Positions 5,911-6,121 of a DNA stretch of 6,121 nucleotides are shown here, one piece after another. The stretch spans positions 1 through 6,121 of the forward strand of contig JAIRLF010000090.1 of the NCBI GenBank assembly GCA_031259655.1, in the 5' to 3' direction. The first letter of the stretch is position 1. Each line of letters begins with the position of its first letter. The position numbers were made by a program, and so were the translations under genes. The stretch is from Prevotellaceae bacterium (GTDB taxonomy: Bacteria > Bacteroidota > Bacteroidia > Bacteroidales > UBA932). The notes under the pieces are model-generated. The model ran no database searches. It was not told where the DNA came from and saw only the letters and a program-made list of their open reading frames with translations.

Positions 5911-5920
5911 GATCTTTGAC
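5911..5920 (+). promoter_or_regulatory. boxA-like antitermination motif (second)
   Basis: GATCTTTGAC shares the TCTTTGA core with the first motif at 5699. It lies about 110 nt before the 23S start, the usual place of the spacer boxA that precedes 23S in rRNA operons. Confidence 0.4.
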
Positions 5921-5979
5921 TTAATGGATGACAGATATATCGAGAGATAAAACAAAATGATCAGAAATTATCAAACAAA

Positions 5980-5998
5980 TATCCTCGTAAAGAGGATA
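5980..5998 (+). other. Short hairpin just upstream of 23S
   Basis: TATCCTC (5980-5986) and GAGGATA (5992-5998) form a perfect 7-bp stem with the loop GTAAA, about 35 nt before the 23S 5' end. It may contribute to 23S processing; the opposite strand of the usual processing stem would lie beyond the 3' end of 23S, outside the window. Confidence 0.45.
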
Positions 5999-6031
5999 AA
6001 ACAAGGGTAATACAAGATCACGAGCATACAA

Positions 6032-6121
6032 GAGAAAAAAAACAAGGGCGAATGGAGGATGCCTAGGCTTTTGGAGGCGAAGAAGGACGTGGTAAGCTGC
6101 GAAAAGTTGCGGGGATTAGCA
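6032..6121 (+). rRNA. rrl: 23S ribosomal RNA, 5' end (partial)
   Basis: The last 90 bases match the start of bacterial 23S rRNA domain I. The conserved blocks GGATGCCTAGGC, GGAGGCGAAGAAGGACGTGG, TAAGCTGCGAAAAG and CGGGGATTAGC appear in order and spacing. Aligning GGATGCC to E. coli position 26 places nucleotide 1 near 6032, with an uncertainty of several bases. The 5' strand (AAGGGCG onwards) normally pairs with the 3' end of 23S, which lies beyond the window. The variant is of Bacteroidetes type. It is truncated only by the window edge. No 16S or intact tRNA lies upstream within the window. Confidence 0.93.

Larger units (their letters stand above)
5640..6031 (+). other. rRNA leader leading directly into 23S
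   Basis: This 390-nt transcribed stretch has no protein-coding signal. It contains, in order, a tandem 12-mer, a boxA-like motif, a hairpin, a tRNA-like three-way junction, a CTTG-loop hairpin, a second boxA-like motif and a short hairpin. That inventory matches a fusion of a 16S leader to the end of a 16S-23S spacer. No 16S gene (no equivalent of its AGAGTTTGATC start or its anti-Shine-Dalgarno end) and no full tRNA lies inside. Confidence 0.6.

Overview
The window looks like chromosomal DNA from a member of the Bacteroidota, probably class Bacteroidia. Four things point there: an adjacent SusC/SusD outer-membrane pair; two promoters with the Bacteroidetes-type core TAnnTTTG and a TTG element 19 bp upstream; start codons preceded by A/T-rich DNA rather than Shine-Dalgarno sequences; and a 23S rRNA 5' end of Bacteroidetes type. 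No mobile element, CRISPR array or complete tRNA was found.

Layout. Positions 1-250 are intergenic. They hold a probable leftward promoter (about 27-56), a strong hairpin (83-114) and a repeated heptamer (205-230). A well-formed rightward promoter (253-282) starts a transcription unit with an unusually long leader of about 300 nt, which contains a possible 17-codon upstream ORF and a small hairpin. Then come susC (596-3664) and susD (3683-5194), 18 bp apart. A strong intrinsic terminator (5223-5267) closes the operon. SusC is the TonB-dependent barrel and SusD is the surface lipoprotein lid that captures substrate. No sigma/anti-sigma pair, hybrid two-component regulator or hydrolase lies in the window, so the substrate cannot be named.

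Positions 5268-5600 are non-coding: a degenerate 21-bp-period repeat, an inverted repeat, a weak terminator-like hairpin and helically phased A-tracts. The phased tracts lead into a second near-consensus promoter (5603-5632) of the kind that drives rRNA operons. It is followed by an rRNA-type leader with two boxA-like antitermination motifs and several hairpins. One of these is a precise three-way junction resembling a tRNA acceptor/T-arm. The 5' end of a 23S rRNA gene begins at about 6032 and runs off the window.

The main surprise is that the rRNA promoter and leader lead directly into 23S after about 400 bp, with no 16S gene and no intact tRNA-Ile/tRNA-Ala between. This is either a split (unlinked) 23S locus, perhaps formed by loss of 16S and most of the spacer tRNAs, or an assembly join. 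The two boxA motifs and the tRNA-like remnant fit the deletion model.
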